64,000 nt of DNA from Thinopyrum elongatum (GCA_011799875.1 CM022298.1:291528366-291592365), one strand, 5' to 3'. Counted from the first letter of the stretch, positions 11,600-24,973 are shown. Translations and numbers: made by a program. Notes: generated from the letters alone by a model not told the origin.

Positions 11600-14094
11600 A
11601 TATATGCATTATGCCTAGCTAGGGGCATAAAACGATAGCACTTGTTGGGAGGCAGCCCAATGAATAAAATGTATTTTTGCCTTTTTCTTTATGTTATTGA
11701 GTGTTTACACAATTATGCCTCTATTATGATTGTGTTTTTTATGTTTTATTTAGTATTTGTGCCAAGTAAAGCCTTTGTGATAGCTTTGGTGATAGTTGAT
11801 TTGATCCTGTTGAAAAACAGGAACTTTTGCGTCCAGTAACAGAATTGTTTAAATTCATAGAAGTGACGAAAAACTCTGAATTTTTTAAACAAGATTTACA
11901 TACAAATTGTCTCTGCTTTTCTAATTTTTAAGAATTTTTGGAGTTACATAAGTATGGGAACAACTCACATGTTTACAGATTGTTCTGTTTTTGACAGATT
12001 ATGTTTTCTCTGCATTGTGTGCTTATTTTGATGAATCTATGGATTGTATCGGGGGGTATAAGCCATGGAAAAGTTAGAATACAGTAGATATAATGCAATA
12101 AAAAAATTTGAATGGGTTTTCAACATTACTTAAAGTAAAGATTGGTTTTCTTATACTAACGGATCTCACGAAGGTTTTGTTAAGTTTTGTGTGATTGAAG
12201 TTTTGAAGTTTTTTGTGAGATCGGGATGGATGAAGGAATAAGGAGTGAAAAGAGCCTAAGATTGGGGATGCCCCATGGCACCCCAAGTTAATATTCAAGT
12301 AGAACCAAGCAACTAAGCTTGGGGATGCCCTGGAAGGCATCCCCTCTTTTTTCTAACGACCATCGGTATTTTACTTGGAGCTATATTTTTATTCATCACA
12401 TATCATGAGTTTTGCTTGGAGCGTCTTGTATTATATGAGTCTTTGCTTGTTTTGCTTTTTAGTTTGTCACAAGTATCCTGGCTGGACACACCTATTTCAG
12501 AGAGCCAAGATTATGCTATGATTTGTTAGAATTGCTCTTTATGCTTCACTTAAATTTTTTGAGCTATGAAATTGCTCTGGTGCTTCACTTATATCTTTTT
12601 GAGCACGCTGTGCTTTAATAATTTTTGAAGAAATGCTCTCATGCTTCACTTAGATTAATTTGAGAGTTAGTAAATTTTTTAAGAAATTCTCTCATGCTTC
12701 ACTTATATTATTTTGAGAGACAAAAAAAATTTATGCTCATGTTCTTCACTTACATTTGTTTGAGCTTGTCAAAAGCAATTTTAATATATGAAACTAGTCC
12801 CAAAGTGATAGATATTCAAGAGGTATATAATAAAAACTTTCATGAAGATCATTAGACAAAATAAACTTGATTCTTTGTAATAGTTTTGAGATATGATGAT
12901 AGTGATATGTGAGTCATGTTCGTGAGTAATTATGCTTTAGTAAGAATATTGGTGTTAAGGTTTGTGATTCCCTATGCAAGCACGAAAGTCAATAGTTATG
13001 CAATAAAATTACATCCTACTTGTGGTGCATTATTCGGTGTTAGTTATGCTTAATGCTCGCTTATGTGATTTTTTGTTTCTTGGTTGGTTGCTTCTCAATC
13101 TTTTTGCTAGCCTCCACTTGTACTAAGTAGAAATACTACTTGTGCATCCAAAAATTTTAAACCCACTTTTGCCATATGAGTCCACCATACCTACCTATAT
13201 GCGGTATTTCCATGCCATTCCAAACAAATTTGTATGTGCCATCTCCAATTTTCAAAATGAATTTCCTTTTTGTGTGCTCGTACCGCTCATGAAGCGGCAG
13301 GGAGTGGCCAATATTTTCCATGCTAGATGTGTTATTCTCAAGATGAGTGTTTATTCACTTGTCATTGCACGAGAGTACGGCGGTAAAATAGGGATGCCCG
13401 GTCCTGAAATGAAAAAGAAATTTACTTTATGTTGTCAAATAATAAATTCCTTGGAAAGTGTTGGTATGGAAGGCACCCGTGGATATGGCTAGCCATGGAT
13501 TGTGAAAGTATGGTGGAAAAGGAATAAACTTTATTTTCTGTTTGGGAACCGCTTATGATATGTCTAGCATGGAAAGTGTTGGGAATTACTCGGTCGTTTT
13601 CGTTGACGGGAAAAGTATACCTCTCAAAAAAATTATCTCTCAATTTAAGCTTTGAGCTCTGGCACCTCTACAAATCCCTACTTCCCTCTGCGAAGGGCCT
13701 ATCTATTTACTTTATGCAATTTTTATGTTTATTTGAGTCTCCATCTTATCTTATAAAGCACCAACTATGGGGCACTATGATCGTACTCGAGCATTTGATG
13801 TAGCTAATATGCGAGTGTGTTTCATGAATGGATCAATGATTGAGCATGATGGGCTAGGGATAACTTTCTTGAGTGTTGATATTTTGAAAGACATGGTTGC
13901 TTGTTGATATGCTTGAGTATTGAAATCTTCATGTCAAAACTAGACTATTGCTTTGAACCATATAAAAGTCCAAATGTCCATACTACAAAAGCAAAAGAAT
14001 ATGACATGAACATGTTAGGCAGCATTCCACATCAAAAATTCTGTTTTTATCATTTACCTACTCGAGGACAAGTAGGAATTAAGCTTGGGGATGC
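11600..14094 (+). other. non-coding 3' internal region and polypurine tract
   Basis: The pol genes are absent. The region begins near a 'cttgttgggaggcagcccaatga' phrase (11641 onwards) and ends in the purine-rich tract just before 14095. It is the homologue of bases 1-2145. Blocks at 12540-12770 repeat a 'gcttcacttatat' phrase four or five times. Short frames such as 13142-13492 carry no recognisable domain. Confidence 0.7.
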
Positions 14095-15693
14095 TGATAC
14101 GTCTCCAACGTATCTATAATTTTTGCTTGTTCCATGTTGTTAAATTATCATTCTTGGATGTTTTACAATCATTTTATAGCAACTTTATATCATTTTTTGG
14201 GACTAACCTATTGACATAGTGCCCAGTGTCAGTTGTTGTTTTTTGCTTGTTTTTTACTTCGCAGAATATCAGTACCAAATGGAGTCCAAATGCAGCAAAA
14301 CTTTTTGGAGATTTTTTCTGGACCAGAAGACACCCAGTGGGACAAAGAAGTACCAGAGGGGAGGCATGAGGTGGGCACAACCCACCAGAGTGCGCTAGGA
14401 GGCCCAGGCGCGCCCAGGGGTGTTGTGCCCCCCTCGGTGACCTCCCGCACCGCCTCTTCACCCTATAAATTCCCAAATATTCCAGAAACCCTAGGGGAGT
14501 CGATGAAACACAATTCCAGCCGCCGCAAGTTCCAGAACCATGAGATCCAATCTAGACACCATCACGAAGGGGTTCATCATCCTCGTTGGTGCCTCTCCGA
14601 TGATGCGTGAGTAGTTCATCATAGACATATGGGTCCGTAGGCAGTAGCTAGATGGCTTCCTCTCTCTCTCTTTTGATTCTCAATACAATGGCTTGGAGAT
14701 ATATTTGATGTAACTCTTTTTTGCGGTGTGTTTGTTGGGATCCGATGAACTTTGAGTTTATGATCAGATCTATATCCATGAATATTATTTGAGTCTTCTT
14801 TTTGTCTCTTATATGCATGATTATTTATAGCCTCGTATTTGTTCTTCGAATCTTTGGTTTAGTTAGGCCAACTAGATCGATTTTTCTTGCCATGGGAAGA
14901 GGTGCTTTGTGATGGGTTCAATCATGCAGTGTTCTTTCCCAGTGACAGAAGGGGCGGCAAGACATGCATGTATCGTTGCTATTAACGATAACAAGATGGG
15001 GCTATTCCTATATGAATAGATCTCGTCTATATCATGTCATCGTTCTTATTTCATTACTCCATTTCTCCATGAACTTAATACACTAGATCCATGCTGGACA
15101 GCAGTCGATGTGTGGAGTAATAGTAGTAGATGCAGGCAGGAGTCAGTCTACTAATCTTGGACGTGATGCCTATATATTGATCATTGCCTTGGATATCATC
15201 ATAATTATTCGATCTTCTATCAATTGCCCAACAGTAATTTGTTTACCCACCATGTGCCATTTTCTTGAGAGAAGCCACTAGTGAAATCTACAGCCCCCGG
15301 GTCTATTCTTTATCATATTTGCTTTGAGATCTATTTTTTATTCACTTTTATGTTCAGATCTATTATTCCATAAACCCAAAAATACCTTGCTGCACTTTTT
15401 ATTATTTATTTTATTTCACGTTTTATCGAGATCTATTTATCCAATCTACACAAATTTTATCCCGTCAACTTGACAATTTATGGCGCCGTTACCCGAAGAG
15501 GGATTGACAACCCCTCATAAGCGTCAGGTTGCATGTATTTGTTATTTGTGTGCAGGTACCGTTTGCATAGTGTTGCTTGGTTCTCCTACTGGATTGATAC
15601 CTTTGTTTCATAACTATGGGAAATACCTACCGTAGATGTGCTGCATCATCCCTTCCTCTTTGGGAAAATACCGACGTAGTTCAAGCGACATCA
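14095..15693 (+). repeat. 3' LTR
   Basis: TGATACGTC...GACATCA, 1599 bp, followed by GGTGT at 15694-15698. TATAAAT is at 14464-14470. Confidence 0.9.
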
Positions 15694-15698
15694 GGTGT
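15694..15698. repeat. target site duplication GGTGT (right)
   Basis: Identical to 7719-7723. Confidence 0.9.
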
Positions 15699-18239
15699 CA
15701 TCCGGGTACACCGTGCCTCGGTGTCTCTCCGCATCATAGACCACCCCTAGGGTCAGCGCTATGCACAGATGTGTGGTAGTAACTGTCTTGGATCACAAAC
15801 ACAGAACTCAGTTCCTGAGGACGGTCCCAATGAGACAACCCAGCATGTACTCCTACATGGCCTCTTATCGCTGCCATTACCAAATCATGTTCACACACTT
15901 AGCTGTCAACAGTAGGACATGTTCACCACCATCCCAATCCAACCGAGATAAATCAGACCTGACACAACCCTAAGCATAGCAGGCATAGCAAGCAAGCATG
16001 AATGAGTAGACACATCATGGCTCACACAACTCCTACTCATGCTAATGAGTTTTACTATTTACTGTGGCAAAGACAGGTCATGCAAAGGAATGGGCTCAAC
16101 TATCACAACATGTAACAGTTGAATCATTGTTGTCCTAATGCAGTAAAAGGGAGCAGGAGCGAGAGAATGGGATTGTATCGGAATGCTCAAGGGGGGTTTG
16201 CTTGCCTGGCACTTCTGAAGACATTATAGCTCTTCATCGGTGTCAACGATCACAATGTCGGAATCGTCTTCTACTGAGAAGGAACAAACACCGACAACAG
16301 GAAAAGGGGAACAGCAGTCAATGCAATGCACAATCAATTGAATGATATGACATATTAAGGTACTGAACTGAGCTAATGCAACATCAAGTCATTTTAATTG
16401 AAGTGGAATTCAAACAAGATCAAATTCTAACTCCAAATGTTATTTCAAAGATTGCCCTAATCATAATTTGTCCTATTCAGTGAGGTTAACTTGTTCAAAC
16501 ATGCATGATCATGGCATAAACAACTTCTTCATATTTTTTGATCATTTTTCATATATAAATTATTTTCATTGGAGTTACGGTTTATTTTCTATGGTTTTTA
16601 GAAGTTTATAGCATTTTCTGAAAATAATAAATCATTTCTGATTTATTTTAAACTCCAGAAATATTTACTGCGTCAGCATGAGGTCAGCACTACGTCATCT
16701 GGTCAACAGGGCTGGTCCAGGTCAAACTAACCAATGGGACCTACATGTCAGTCTCACATCTAATTAACAGAGTTAATTAGCACTAAATTAATCCTAAACC
16801 TAATTAGTTAGGGGCCTAGGCCCACATGTTAGTGACCCAGGGGAGTCAAATCCCTGGTCAAAAGGCAACCCCACCGGTGGCTTCATGCCAGCAACAGCAG
16901 ATGCGGCGGAGCGCTGCGGGATTGCTCCTCCGGTGTCCAAATGGATGGCCCAGGGCATCTATAGGCTGCGGATACTCGTCCGCATCGAGTGGTGCTATGG
17001 GTTTGGCCGGAGGTGACATGAAACGTCAGCGGTGACCACTAGTGTGGCAGCCGGCGTTCGGGCGAGGTTGGGGAGGATGCTGTGGGGCACGACAGAGCGA
17101 ACAACCGGGTGCTACGGCCTCTTGGTGTTGTGCTGAGCATGGTGACGCGCTCGGTTTCGAGCCTATGCGGATGTGGCCACGGCGGCGACATGGCCGGCAG
17201 AGCTGAGCTCTCGGGCTCAATGGAGGTGGCGGCTAGAGGGTGCAAATGAGGCAGAGGAGAGGGGTAATCGGTGTAGGAGCTCACAGAGATCATGTACGGC
17301 AGGTCAGCAAGCTCGGGGAGTTGTTAGAGCGAGCGGGGTGGCGAAGGCGATTTGGATGACTCGAGGAAGAAGACGGCAGTGGTGGCGGTGTTGTGGCCAT
17401 TCGGTGTTGTGTCGATCAGCAAGGAGGTCGAGGGCGTCGAGGCGGAGCTTGTAGACAGCTCCTGGGGCGACGGGGAGGCGGTGGCTACACGTGCGGCGGT
17501 AGCGACGACGACAGCGCTCGGCCATGGCGAGGAGAAGGCGAGGGAGAGGGCGAGGGACGAATGAGGAGGTTAGAGAGATGCGGACGGCAATGGGGAGGTC
17601 ACTCGTGTCGTCGGGCTTGCAAGGGAGGGACAGGCAGGCTGCTGCGTGGAGTGCTAGGCATGCGCGCGCGTCGGGCACGTGCCTAGTGTCCTTGTGGCAC
17701 GAGGGGGAAGACGCCCTTGCCCCTAATGGGCTGGGCCACCAGCTGGGCTGGCTACAGGTAAGGCCAGGTAATTCCTCTCTCGCTCTCTCTCTCTTGTTTT
17801 TGTCTGTTTTCTATTTTCTTTTTCTTTTTTGATTTAGCAAAAATACTAAACCATTTCCAAAAATCCTGAAATAAATTGTGGGCATATTTTGAATTATTTC
17901 CAACAGCCCTTAATTTTTTCCAGAATTATTTGAGCATTTAGGTTATTTATAGCATTTAAATGCCCAAATTCAAATACTTTATGATTTAATTCAAAAATCC
18001 AAGATGACCTAGAAAAATGTGAACCATTTTTGGTAGAGGTTTTTTCCCATTTAAAAAATGATGAACTTTTCTTAATGGCATTTTGGGTTCATTGAAAAAG
18101 ATTTCATTTCAGTTGATCCTAGTATTTTTTTAGAGGGGTGCTAGGGTTTGCTGGATCCCCATTTCAAATTTCCTTTGAACTTAACGTGGTGCATGGATGC
18201 TGATGCAACTATTTACAAACAATTTCTAGGGCTGTGACA
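15699..18239 (-). repeat. 3' LTR, right segment
   Basis: Continues the LTR broken at 7723; text on both sides of the insertion joins smoothly around GGTGT. The segment includes a GC-rich island at 16900-17720, whose open frames on both strands (for example 17304-17678 minus) show no family motifs and are probably LTR sequence without coding function. The terminal GGGCTGTGACA is at 18239. Confidence 0.7.
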
Positions 18240-19012
18240 ACTCACCCCCACTAAACAAGAATCTCGCCCCGAGATTCAGGCGTAGGGTAAGAGGAAGAGG
18301 GGACACTAACTATCACAATCTTCATGATCCAACGGCGCTTCTTGAAGATGTTGATTCATTGCATTATGTTGATCTTAACATCTTTGCTTTCAGGATCTTC
18401 ACCCAACACGACAACGATAGGAAGGGGAAACCCTAAAAGAATCAATCTTCTCAAAGATCGAGCAACTCATGATCAACTCGTGGAATGAGACATAATAAGA
18501 TCTCTCGAGCTAAGGCACAAACACACATCAGGGGTGATGGGAAGAAACAGATGACGATGGTTCAATTTGGTAGGCAGCAATTTCACGCTTAAGAAGTGTC
18601 AAAGTAGCGAGGAAATAATTGACATGATTCCATAACAGGGCACCTTAGGGAAGGTGACTCGTAGAATTATTCCCTTAAGTGGCAAAAAGAACCACTTTTG
18701 ATACAGGGATCATTGAAAATCTTCATACCAGGGTAAGGCAATTCGCAAACGATCATTTGAAGGAATTTGAAAGAATGACATACTCAGCTTGGATTGGAGA
18801 CTATGGTTATAGAACAATCGCAAATGGAAGGCACATTCCAATTGATACCGAGGATACAACCTAGTGTCTGAGCGTGCTTTCAAGAACTTGAGCATTTCCA
18901 TATTCATGAGCGTTTTACCAACATCTGTGCTAAAGATCTTGGTGACACCTCATACTACCATGGTGAATAACGATAGGATGCAGATGCAAACACTTTCCCA
19001 GATTTTTCCTTA
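18240..19012 (-). other. internal stub next to the 3' LTR (PPT and 3' untranslated part)
   Basis: The minus-strand polypurine tract is complementary to 18240-18252. An inverted 'aatctcgccccgagatt' palindrome lies at about 18261-18277. No integrase or reverse transcriptase motif is visible; frames such as 18679-18864 are short and anonymous. The stub ends at the CACTA terminus at 19013. Confidence 0.55.
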
Positions 19013-19499
19013 CACTACAAAAAAAATACACTTCCATGATGATACGTGTTTGTCACAGTAGGTCACGTTTTCTGTCATGCATGTACATCCATGACGATTT
19101 TATGATAGAATCAAGATTGTCATACATGTGCTGTCGTAGAAGTGTTCCATGACAATACCAAAATTATCATCACGGAAGTGTCCACTTCCATGACGATAAA
19201 TGGCGCGTCATGGAAATGTTTTCGTCAAGGGTAATCGACACGAGGCATCCACCGTAACGGGTTGCCATTAAGCTATTGGGTTCCGGTTTGGATCCGATAA
19301 CCCATTAAAAGCTCAGACCAATGGGGATTTTCCACATGTAAAATTCTCATTCGCCGGAGGATCCACGTGTCGTCTTAGCGTTGGGATAGATGTCATCCAT
19401 ACATTGGAGGGAACGCGCCTATGTTACCTCGACACATGGCAGGGCCCAACAGTAGCTCATTTAAGATAAAAAGGCCGGCCCAGCCAAGGGCCCACAAGA

Positions 19500-20290
19500 T
19501 TTGGTCATACTCTACTGAGTCAGCCCATTAACAGCCTGCCATGGTTTGGGCCAAATTACGGCCCACATAAGATCCGGCCCGTTAGATTTCTGTCACGTTT
19601 TGGGCCAAATGACAGCCCACATCACATCCGGCCCGTTAACAGTCTGCCATGTTTTGGGCCAAATGACGGCCCATATAGGATCCAGCCCGTTAACTGCCTA
19701 ACATTCTTTGGGCCAAATTACGGCCCATATATGATCTGGCCCGTTAACAGGCACTATGCTTTCGGCCCCATTGGGGGTCCATTTGAAGTACTGCCTCTTA
19801 AAGGCCCATGTAATAGTTCAGCCCGATATTACTTTCGGTCTGTTAATGGCCATTGGTACATGTGGGCCTATTTTTGGGCCGAAGTGACTTTCGGCCTCTT
19901 AAAGGCCCGTAGTCTTCATGGATATATTTTAGCCCAACCTGACTATTGGCCCATTACAGGCCTGTGAGATAACTGGGCCTAATGATGGCCCGCTTTGCAT
20001 TCGGCCTGCTTACAGACCATTACGTTATTCGGCCAAATGTGGCCCGACAAATATTTTGGCCTGTTAACGGCCCGTCTTGTGGTTGATCCAATCATGGGCC
20101 TCCAACACCGTTCAGGCCCAATCTACTTTTCTAACTGTTAAAAGCCCACTCTTTTTTCTGGCCCAACTTAGGCAACTGGTTTACTCGGCCTGCTATTGGC
20201 CGGACAAGATTGTAGGCCCATGTTTTGGCCCATTTACAGCAATTGGCGGGCCGGCCAGTTTAGTACCGTAATTTTTTTATATAATAAACC
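19500..20290. repeat. 54-bp TGGGCC/GGCCCGTTAAC repeat array
   Basis: 'gggccaaa' starts at 19548, 19602, 19656 and 19710, an exact 54-bp spacing. Further right the units are degenerate but keep 'ggcccgttaac' and 'tgggcc' words to about 20270. It lies in the subterminal CACTA region, where transposase is known to bind clustered short motifs in this superfamily. Confidence 0.85.
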
Positions 20291-20339
20291 GAACATTTAG
20301 GCCCATTGCGCTCCGTCAAAGCTTATGGCCTTTTTAGGG

Positions 20340-22016
20340 AGCGACGACAGCATATACGGAAATTAAATTATAGCATCATGACGAAGAATATACCTAGACT
20401 ATACAACAAAGAAATTACTACATATTACATGCACTGGGCATAAAAGTTCGCCGCCAGTGATAATAAAGCGCAACCAGACAACAGATTACATACACTGGGC
20501 ATCAAAGGACGCCACCAGTGCAAATAAACACGCCGCCTAAAATAATATATAGAACCAACATCACTTCAACACAGTTCAAGAAAGGTTAGCCCTACCTAGG
20601 AGCTGCAGTGCAAGTAGTTGAGCAAGCTGATGACTGCACTTGTTTGACGTTTATATCCAACTCTAGCTACATAGCATCAATGGCAGTACTTGGCGTCAGT
20701 GATATCATCCTGAAAGAGAAAAAAAGCAGACACATAACATGCTTTGCACATATAAGCAACAGTGTTGTCGATTCATCCCATTTCTTAGTGGCAAATAAAG
20801 AGACCTAGATTACAATAGAATAAAAAATGTTCACACTTAAGACATCGCAGGAAATGGCATTGTGCAGGAGTGGCCAGCTTCACCACACCACTGGATTACA
20901 GATCAAGAACACAAGCATAGATGCAGTGCTAAAGAATGTATAAGCATCGATGGTGAGTGTACTGTCAATTTATCCCATTTCAGATTGGTAAATAAAGAGA
21001 CACGATTTAAATAACATGAACATAATATGCGTTGTTCATAGTTAAGACATAGCAGGATATGACATTGCCCTGGAGTTGGTAGTTTGACCACACCACTGGA
21101 TTACAGATCAACAAGCATACATGCAGTGCTAAGGAAGATCATTTGCTATGTTTAGTTTAATTTACATGGTATGAATAAGGAACTCGGTTGTATAACTAAA
21201 AACTTAAATTGAGAAGGAGAAACTTATGTTTATGAACTTCATAATAAACTTTAAACATGCAATTTGATGCAAACGACAAAAATAAACAGCAGTTGCAGTC
21301 ATTGCTATCCAAGTATACACAACAAAGTTTGAAGGCTCGAGAAGGACAAACATATGTCAGTAATGAAGACCGGCTCTATAAAGCCCTTTTCCATGTTGAT
21401 GGGCAGGCAATTCAAGAAGTTTACCACAGAGTCTTCTTCATAAGCATTGCCTTTATTCTACATTTTGTTAAGAGTAAATATAGAAGTGATAATATAGGAA
21501 CAAATGGAGATTATTTTAGCTAAGTTGCAGAGTGATGCTACATAATCAACTAGCTATAAATGTAGGTACAACATACAGCCAAAAGGTACTGACAAGAGTA
21601 ATGCAGAGCTAAACATCTTCAGTAGCATCGGTTTTATTCAACATTTCAGTAAGAGTAAACATAGATTAGATGTGTACAAAATGGATGCCAAGGGAAAATA
21701 AGCTGCAAAGTGATGGTACATGAACAACTAGCTGACAGTATAAGTACAGTGATAAAGGACAATAGATACTTACAAGAACAATGTAGAGCTAAACTTCTTC
21801 ATAAGCATTGGGTTTATTCTACATTAATGTAAGCATTAATATATATATCTGATAATTAGGAGAGAATAGTGGATATGCAGGTTATCATGCACACTAATGT
21901 CACATAATCAACCAGGTATGAATGTAAGTATAGCGATACAAGACAACAGGTACTAACAAGAGCAAAGCAGCGAGCAGCATAGTTGCGATATCCTAGGTTT
22001 TGTGGTGCCGGTTCTA
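20340..22016. other. CACTA internal sequence, no gene recognised
   Basis: AT-rich. Contains pairs of similar segments, such as 'acactgggcat...ccaccagtg' at 20430 and 20490, and 'gcagagctaaac...cttc' at 21600 and 21785. Open frames are short and have no domain. Confidence 0.4.
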
Positions 22017-22572
22017 TCACCAATAAAAGTGGGGTGATGTCTGATTTCTGCGGTACCACACCACCTTTTTCAAGGACTTTGCTACTACTCCTTCAGGTTC
22101 TGCAATCACTCTCTTCCTTTTGGATGTCTGATACACAAGAGCAGCATATGAATGGAAAAACATGGTATGATGACAAATGGAATGCATATTGATAATGGGT
22201 GGGCATGGCAACTTCATATATATGATGAGTAAACTAAGCACATGGTGGTGCAAAGAAGCAAAAGAAACGCAAGACAGCTTACGCAAGTTACGTGCAACCA
22301 ATAAAACCTTGCCAAATTAGAACAGGCACCTTGTAGGGTGAACAGGATAGGCCATCTGCCTTTGACTCCTTGAGCTCAGAATAGTCATTAGGATCATATT
22401 CTGAACAGGAATCTGTAGGTGCGGAGTGTGTGGGCTTCATTCCATCCAGAATGGAACTCAATGCCTCGATGCCATGTTTGTTAGTCATTACACTGTTTTG
22501 CGATACTCTTCTGATGTGCGCATTCTCATATTCATTGTGATTTTGTTCAATATCTGAGAAGCATGACAACAT
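22017..22572 (-). pseudogene. exon-like pieces of an unrecognised transposon-internal gene
   Basis: On the minus strand an open frame starts at ATG 22572 and runs to 22288 (94 codons, with an acidic stretch containing 'SEYDPNDYSELKES'). About 160 bases later, after a good acceptor (tgtatcag, near 22128), a second short frame reads 'SKRKRVIAEPEGVVAKSLKK' and stops at 22017. The two would form neighbouring exons of a minus-strand gene. I do not recognise a domain. The position inside a CACTA element suggests a TnpA-like or passenger gene, but this is inference. No clear donor joins the two pieces in frame. Confidence 0.3.
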
Positions 22573-22910
22573 AAATAGTAGTGAGATTCTCTTTGTAATG
22601 CAGAGGATATTCTAATATAATAGGGGGTCCTTGTAAACCCTTGTGTGCTATTACTGGATTTTGATGAGATAGCCCTTGTGTGCTGTAATTTGGTGCGTAC
22701 AATAATATAATCTGGCACAAGTACACAAAAAAATAGGCTCCCTATTGGGAGCTCCAGAAGTAAGGATAGTTGGCAGATGATAGGTTCGTAATATGATGTA
22801 TTGAAAGTTTATTGCGAAACCATGACAACGAGAGTGCACAGAGAAATAGTATTCCAACATGTCTCTATAGGTGGCGCACATGCATTTCAAAACTCACATA
22901 GTAACATTAG

Positions 22911-24950
22911 CTGACCAATTAAATGTAAGCTTTGGAAATATGAGTGGCATGTAGTTTCACTTGAAGGATGGAGTGCTGCTAATACGACACAAATCCACTA
23001 CGCAGATTGTAGTGTCAATAAAAGGGGGACACCATAAGCATCATAAATAAATCGGGGAAGTGGAATTGGCTGGAAAATATGGGGTTGTATTGCCGCTACT
23101 AATCGAAAGCCTATCGATCACCTACAGGCCAGCTCTATTCACCTGAAGGTGCGCTACTGTTACTATCAGTCTAGTCTCTCAAAGGCCGCACAGCTCCCAG
23201 CATTTCCTGGATATTATGGCAGACCAACACGAATTGCTGAAAGCAACTTGCAGAAGCGGCCAAATAGACCTGTCGACTGCAGATGTCCCTGCTTGCCTTC
23301 TTGACGAGGAACATACTTTACTTATTAAAGAAGAACAGGAGAGGAACATTTTAAAGAATAGAAGAGGAAGCATATTATGGAGATTCCGTTTCTTTCTATA
23401 CAATGTTGGTTGCCCACCCATGATGAATCATAGCATCCAAAGAAATGCAATTCCATGCTATCTCTCTCTATGTGGCCACAGGCATTTGGAAACTCAAGTG
23501 GGAGCATTAGCTGACCAATTAAATGTATGTCTGTTAACTAATATGAATATCATGTCACATTCGTATTGGAACAACTAAGCTTTGGAATTATGATTGGTGT
23601 GTTGTTTAGATTTAAAGGGTGGACTGCTGCTAGTAGGACACAAAGCACCTACGCAGATCATAGTGTAGATATAATGGGAAAACCCTAAGCATCACGAGTA
23701 AAATGAGGAAAGTGGAACTTGCTGGAAAATATGTGCTAGTATTGCCGGTACGGCTAGAAAGGCTTCGGATACCAGCTCTCTACAACTGAAGGCGCAGTAC
23801 TATTACTATCAGTCTAACTCTCAAAGGCGACACAGCTCCCAGCATTTCCTGGATATTAGGGCAGACCAACACGAAGAGTTGAAAGCGTCCATGACAGGCG
23901 ACCGAATAGACCTGTACACTGCAAATGTCCCTCTCCTCTTCACTACAAGGAACATACTATATTCCACTATGGATCACATACGGGTGTATATAGATACATT
24001 TTTAGTGTAGATTCACGCATTTTGCTCCGTATGTAGTCCATGGAGGAATCTCTACAAAGACTTATATTTTGGAACGGAGAGAGTACTTATTAAAGAAGAA
24101 CGAAAGAGGAACATGCTAAAGAAGAGCAAGCAGATTTTGGATAATAAAATGTTCATTGCCCACACATGATGAACCAGAGAGCATAAAGAATGCAGCTCCC
24201 TGCTGTATCTCTATATGTGGCGCACGTGCTTCTCGAAAGTAAAGTAGGAACATTAGCTGACCAATTAAAAGTTCTCTGTTTTAGTAATATCAGCATCATA
24301 TCAGATTCGTATTTGAGCAACAAAGTTTGGAATTATGAGTGGCATGTTGTTTAGCTTGATGGGTTGAGGAGCAGTGCTAGCACGTCTCGAAGCACCTAGG
24401 ATGATGGTACACTGAATATAAAGGGAATGTCTACATGCAAGTCGCCTGACTATCGTCATTTGGGCCAGTCGACCATTTCAGGCGGTTGGATGAGGATCCT
24501 ACGTCTCCTAACCCTTCTTCTTCCTCGCCTCTTTTTCTTCCCCTACAGACCACCGCACGGGCCGCCGGCCGAACCACCGGCCCCCGCCCTCCACTGAACC
24601 GCCCACCACCTCCGGTCTTTCGCTGCCGCCGGCCATCCCTCTAGCCAACCCCACCCCCAAGCCCCCCACCCGCGTCGAGTTTTGCCTCCTGCGAGGCCCC
24701 ACCATATCCCAACGACAGCCCCCCACAACCATTGTCCCCACCTGAAACCCTAAGATAGATAATGGGGCAGCCCTCCGGCGAGCCCCTTCCTTCCCTCTGG
24801 CGAACTCCCAAAAATGGACAGACCCCAATTTGAAATTGAGCCGACTGTCATTTAAGCTAATGTGGAATATAAAAGGGGAAAACCATAAGCATTGCGAGTA
24901 TAGTGGTGGGCGCGCCATGACGGATCTGAAGGTGCAAACTGGACAAAGGC
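22911..24950. repeat. triplicated ~610-bp block
   Basis: Three tandem copies start at 'ctgaccaattaaa' (22911, 23511, 24257). Shared landmarks are 'cagctcccagcatttcctgg', 'gcagaccaacacgaa' and 'ttattaaagaagaac'. The second copy is longer because a 124-bp MITE is inserted in it. The third copy carries about 400 bases of unrelated GC-rich sequence (about 24440-24835) and is degraded. The copies are divergent, so the duplications are old. The ORF at 23216-23578 lies in copy 1 and is not conserved in copy 2. Confidence 0.75.
23960..24083. mobile_element. Stowaway-type MITE
   Basis: A 124-bp insertion in the second repeat copy, bounded by TA (23958-23959 and 24084-24085). The right end read in reverse starts CTCTCTCCGTTCC, a Stowaway terminal motif. 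The left terminus is degenerate. The empty site is preserved in copy 1 (near 23311-23325), which proves an insertion. Confidence 0.8.
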
Positions 24951-24973
24951 AACTTTGCAACCAATGTTTGGTT

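Larger units (their letters stand above)
7724..15693 (+). mobile_element. complete Athila-like Gypsy retrotransposon (Sabrina/WHAM type), gag-protease only
   Basis: LTRs at 7724-9318 and 14095-15693 both start TGATACGTC and end GACATCA, and the element is flanked by the 5-bp duplication GGTGT. The primer site after the 5' LTR is complementary to the 3' end of tRNA-Asp. The internal part encodes a broken gag and a retropepsin. I see no reverse transcriptase, RNase H or integrase motifs in 11600-14094, so the element must be mobilised in trans. By eye the first ~370 bases of the two LTRs differ by around 5%, so the insertion is clearly older than the element at 25317. It sits inside the ~4-kb LTR of a minus-strand Gypsy element. 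Confidence 0.9.
6308..19012 (-). mobile_element. minus-strand Gypsy retrotransposon: 3' LTR plus short internal stub
   Basis: The left outer end is TGTCGGGACC (6308) and the right LTR boundary is ...GGGCTGTGACA (18239), so on the minus strand the LTR runs TGTCACAGCC...GGTCCCGACA. Immediately to the right, 18240-18252 read on the minus strand is a G-rich polypurine tract following 'gaatctcggggcgagattc', which fixes the orientation. About 770 bases of internal sequence remain before the CACTA terminus at 19013. The other LTR and all coding regions are missing. Without the 7.97-kb insertion at 7724 the LTR would be about 3957 bp. Confidence 0.75.

Noticed and set aside
17173..17832. Several long GC-rich ORFs on both strands
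   Set aside because: They lie inside the LTR of the minus-strand Gypsy element and overlap each other on both strands. High GC explains the absence of stops.
23000..23015. TTGTAGTG resembling a CACTA right terminus
   Set aside because: It lies inside a tandem unit whose second copy has 'catagtgta' at the same place, and there is no poly-T or subterminal array next to it.
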